From Silvimonas amylolytica (lineage in GTDB: Bacteria; Pseudomonadota; Gammaproteobacteria; Burkholderiales; Chitinibacteraceae), in NCBI RefSeq assembly GCF_014645555.1, contig NZ_BMLY01000009.1, positions 1-64,000 of the forward strand: DNA of 64,000 bases, in the 5' to 3' direction. The notes under the pieces were generated by a model that ran no database searches, was not told the DNA's origin, and worked only from the letters and a program-made list of their open reading frames with translations. Made by a program: the position numbers and the translations under genes. Shown one piece after another: positions 63,076 through 64,000 of this stretch (position 1 is its first letter; every line of letters begins with the position of its first letter).

Positions 63076-64000
63076 TCATGCTGCCGCCAGCGCGTCATCC
63101 GCGTCGCGGGCAGTCTCCTCCATTTCGTAAATCAGCCGCTCGCCCAGTGTGGCCAGACCGTCGAAAAAAGTGCTCACAGCAGCATGCTGTGCGGCAGTCG
63201 AGTCCAGCTTGTACATGGCCTGGCGGAAAGCGTTGCCATCCTTCAGACCCTTGGTATACCAGGCGATATGTTTGCGGGCAATCCGGCAACCGGAATACTC
63301 GCCATAAAACGCGTAAAGCTCGTCAAGGTGTTGCAACAATACAGCACGAATCTCGGTCACCTCTGGCGGCGGCAGGTTTTCACCCGTGGTCAGAAAGTGT
63401 GCAATCTCGCGGAACAACCAGGGCCGGCCCTGCGCCGCACGACCAATCATGATCGCGTCGGCACCGGTCTCGGCCAGTACGGCTTTGGCTTTTTGCGGCG
63501 TATCAATGTCGCCATTGGCAATCACTGGAATACGCAGCATGGATTTGACTTCACGGATCAGCCCGTAGCGCGCGGCGCCGTTGTACATGTCTTCCCGCGT
63601 GCGGCCGTGCAGCGCCAGCGCGGCAATGCCGGCTGCCTGTGCGCGTTCGGCCACGCGCAGTACGTTTTCTTCCCCGTTGCAAAAACCTAGACGGGTTTTC
63701 AGCGTCACCGGCACATCTACCGCGGCAACGACGGCATCCAGAATCTCGCCCACCAGCGCTTCGTCTTTAAGCAGCGCAGAACCGGCCAGCTTGTTGCAGA
63801 CCTTCTTGGCCGGGCAGCCCATATTGATGTCAATGATCTGCGCGCCCAGTTCTACATTCAGCTTTGCCGCTTGCGCCAGCATGGCCGGGTCAGAGCCGGC
63901 AATCTGCACGGCAATCGGCCCGGGCTCGCCCGCGTGATCCATACGGCGGCGCGTCTTTTCGTTATCCCACAGTGCATTGTTGGCCGTGATCATCTCGGAC
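63076..64000 (-). CDS. dusB: tRNA-dihydrouridine synthase B (5' end outside the window)
   Basis: Dus enzymes reduce uridine in the D-loop of tRNA with FMN and NADPH. At least 305 residues are inside the window: VSEMITANNALWD, then GSDPAMLAQAA, the active-site cysteine in DINMGCPAKKVCNK, LKTRLGF, ALHGRTREDMYNG, the phosphate-binding IPVIANGDI and MIGRAAQGRPWLF. The usual first 35-40 residues (with VAPMAGVTD) are missing because the gene runs past 64000; the Met at 63993 is internal. It is the first gene of dusB-fis. Confidence 0.94.
   Translation of the reverse strand, partial: SEMITANNALWDNEKTRRRMDHAGEPGPIAVQIAGSDPAMLAQAAKLNVELGAQIIDINMGCPAKKVCNKLAGSALLKDEALVGEILDAVVAAVDVPVTLKTRLGFCNGEENVLRVAERAQAAGIAALALHGRTREDMYNGAARYGLIREVKSMLRIPVIANGDIDTPQKAKAVLAETGADAIMIGRAAQGRPWLFREIAHFLTTGENLPPPEVTEIRAVLLQHLDELYAFYGEYSGCRIARKHIAWYTKGLKDGNAFRQAMYKLDSTAAQHAAVSTFFDGLATLGERLIYEMEETARDADDALAAA

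Overview
The window is a chromosomal segment of a Gram-negative, aerobic betaproteobacterium, most likely a member of Neisseriales outside Neisseriaceae proper (a Chromobacteriaceae-like genome is my best guess). The reasons are the order dusB-fis-purH, a stand-alone RlmK, a Nudix/thiamine-phosphate-synthase fusion near a DUF815 ATPase and argJ, outer-membrane genes (pagP, an AsmA protein), and the absence of the Neisseria DNA uptake word. Almost all of it is ordinary coding sequence. There are no tRNA or rRNA genes, no CRISPR array, no phage and no transposase gene.

Layout. 0.3-11.3 kb: a purine catabolism island that encodes every step from guanine to allantoin: guanine deaminase, xanthine dehydrogenase XdhABC, the membrane cytochrome-type urate oxidase PuuD, 5-hydroxyisourate hydrolase and OHCU decarboxylase. 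It has a LysR regulator at its left edge. A MAPEG protein, a GFA-type zinc protein and a small 2-oxoglutarate oxygenase are embedded in it. 11.6-16.9 kb: a membrane diguanylate cyclase, a HutC-type repressor, Rep helicase and three small uncharacterised proteins, one built of four tandem heptads. 16.9-24.9 kb: rlmD, a LEA14-like lipoprotein, a thioesterase, AsmA, mutY, a reduced FAD protein and argJ. 25.1-27.7 kb: a cytoplasmic-type arylsulfatase and a DapA-family aldolase, which look inserted between argJ and the DUF815 gene. 28.3-35.7 kb: DUF815 ATPase, Nudix fusion, a CPPC redox protein, exonuclease III, a Crp-family regulator, a lytic transglycosylase, RlmK and coaD. 35.8-39.6 kb: a branched-chain-amino-acid-type binding protein without transporter genes, a small secreted protein and a pectate lyase lipoprotein. 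39.6-48.5 kb: gltBD and, divergently, feoAB. The intergenic space between them holds a 267-bp MITE-like element and a Fur-box-like site. 49.0-51.6 kb: a LacI regulator divergent from a sugar-binding protein, with a perfect 14-bp palindrome between. 51.9-60.7 kb: hemA, a GNAT protein, prfA, an RNase II-family gene, panD, hemF, purD and pagP. 61.1-64.0 kb: purH, fis and dusB, the last cut by the window end.

I found no clear new multi-gene system. The observations I rate highest are the MITE-like element in front of gltB, a 10-bp dyad that brackets the -10 region of the RNase II gene, the heptad-repeat small protein, the oxygenase translationally coupled to guanine deaminase, and two solute-binding proteins that have lost or never had neighbouring permease genes. 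Several long open frames lie antisense to gltB, purH and rlmD; I treat these as by-products of codon bias.
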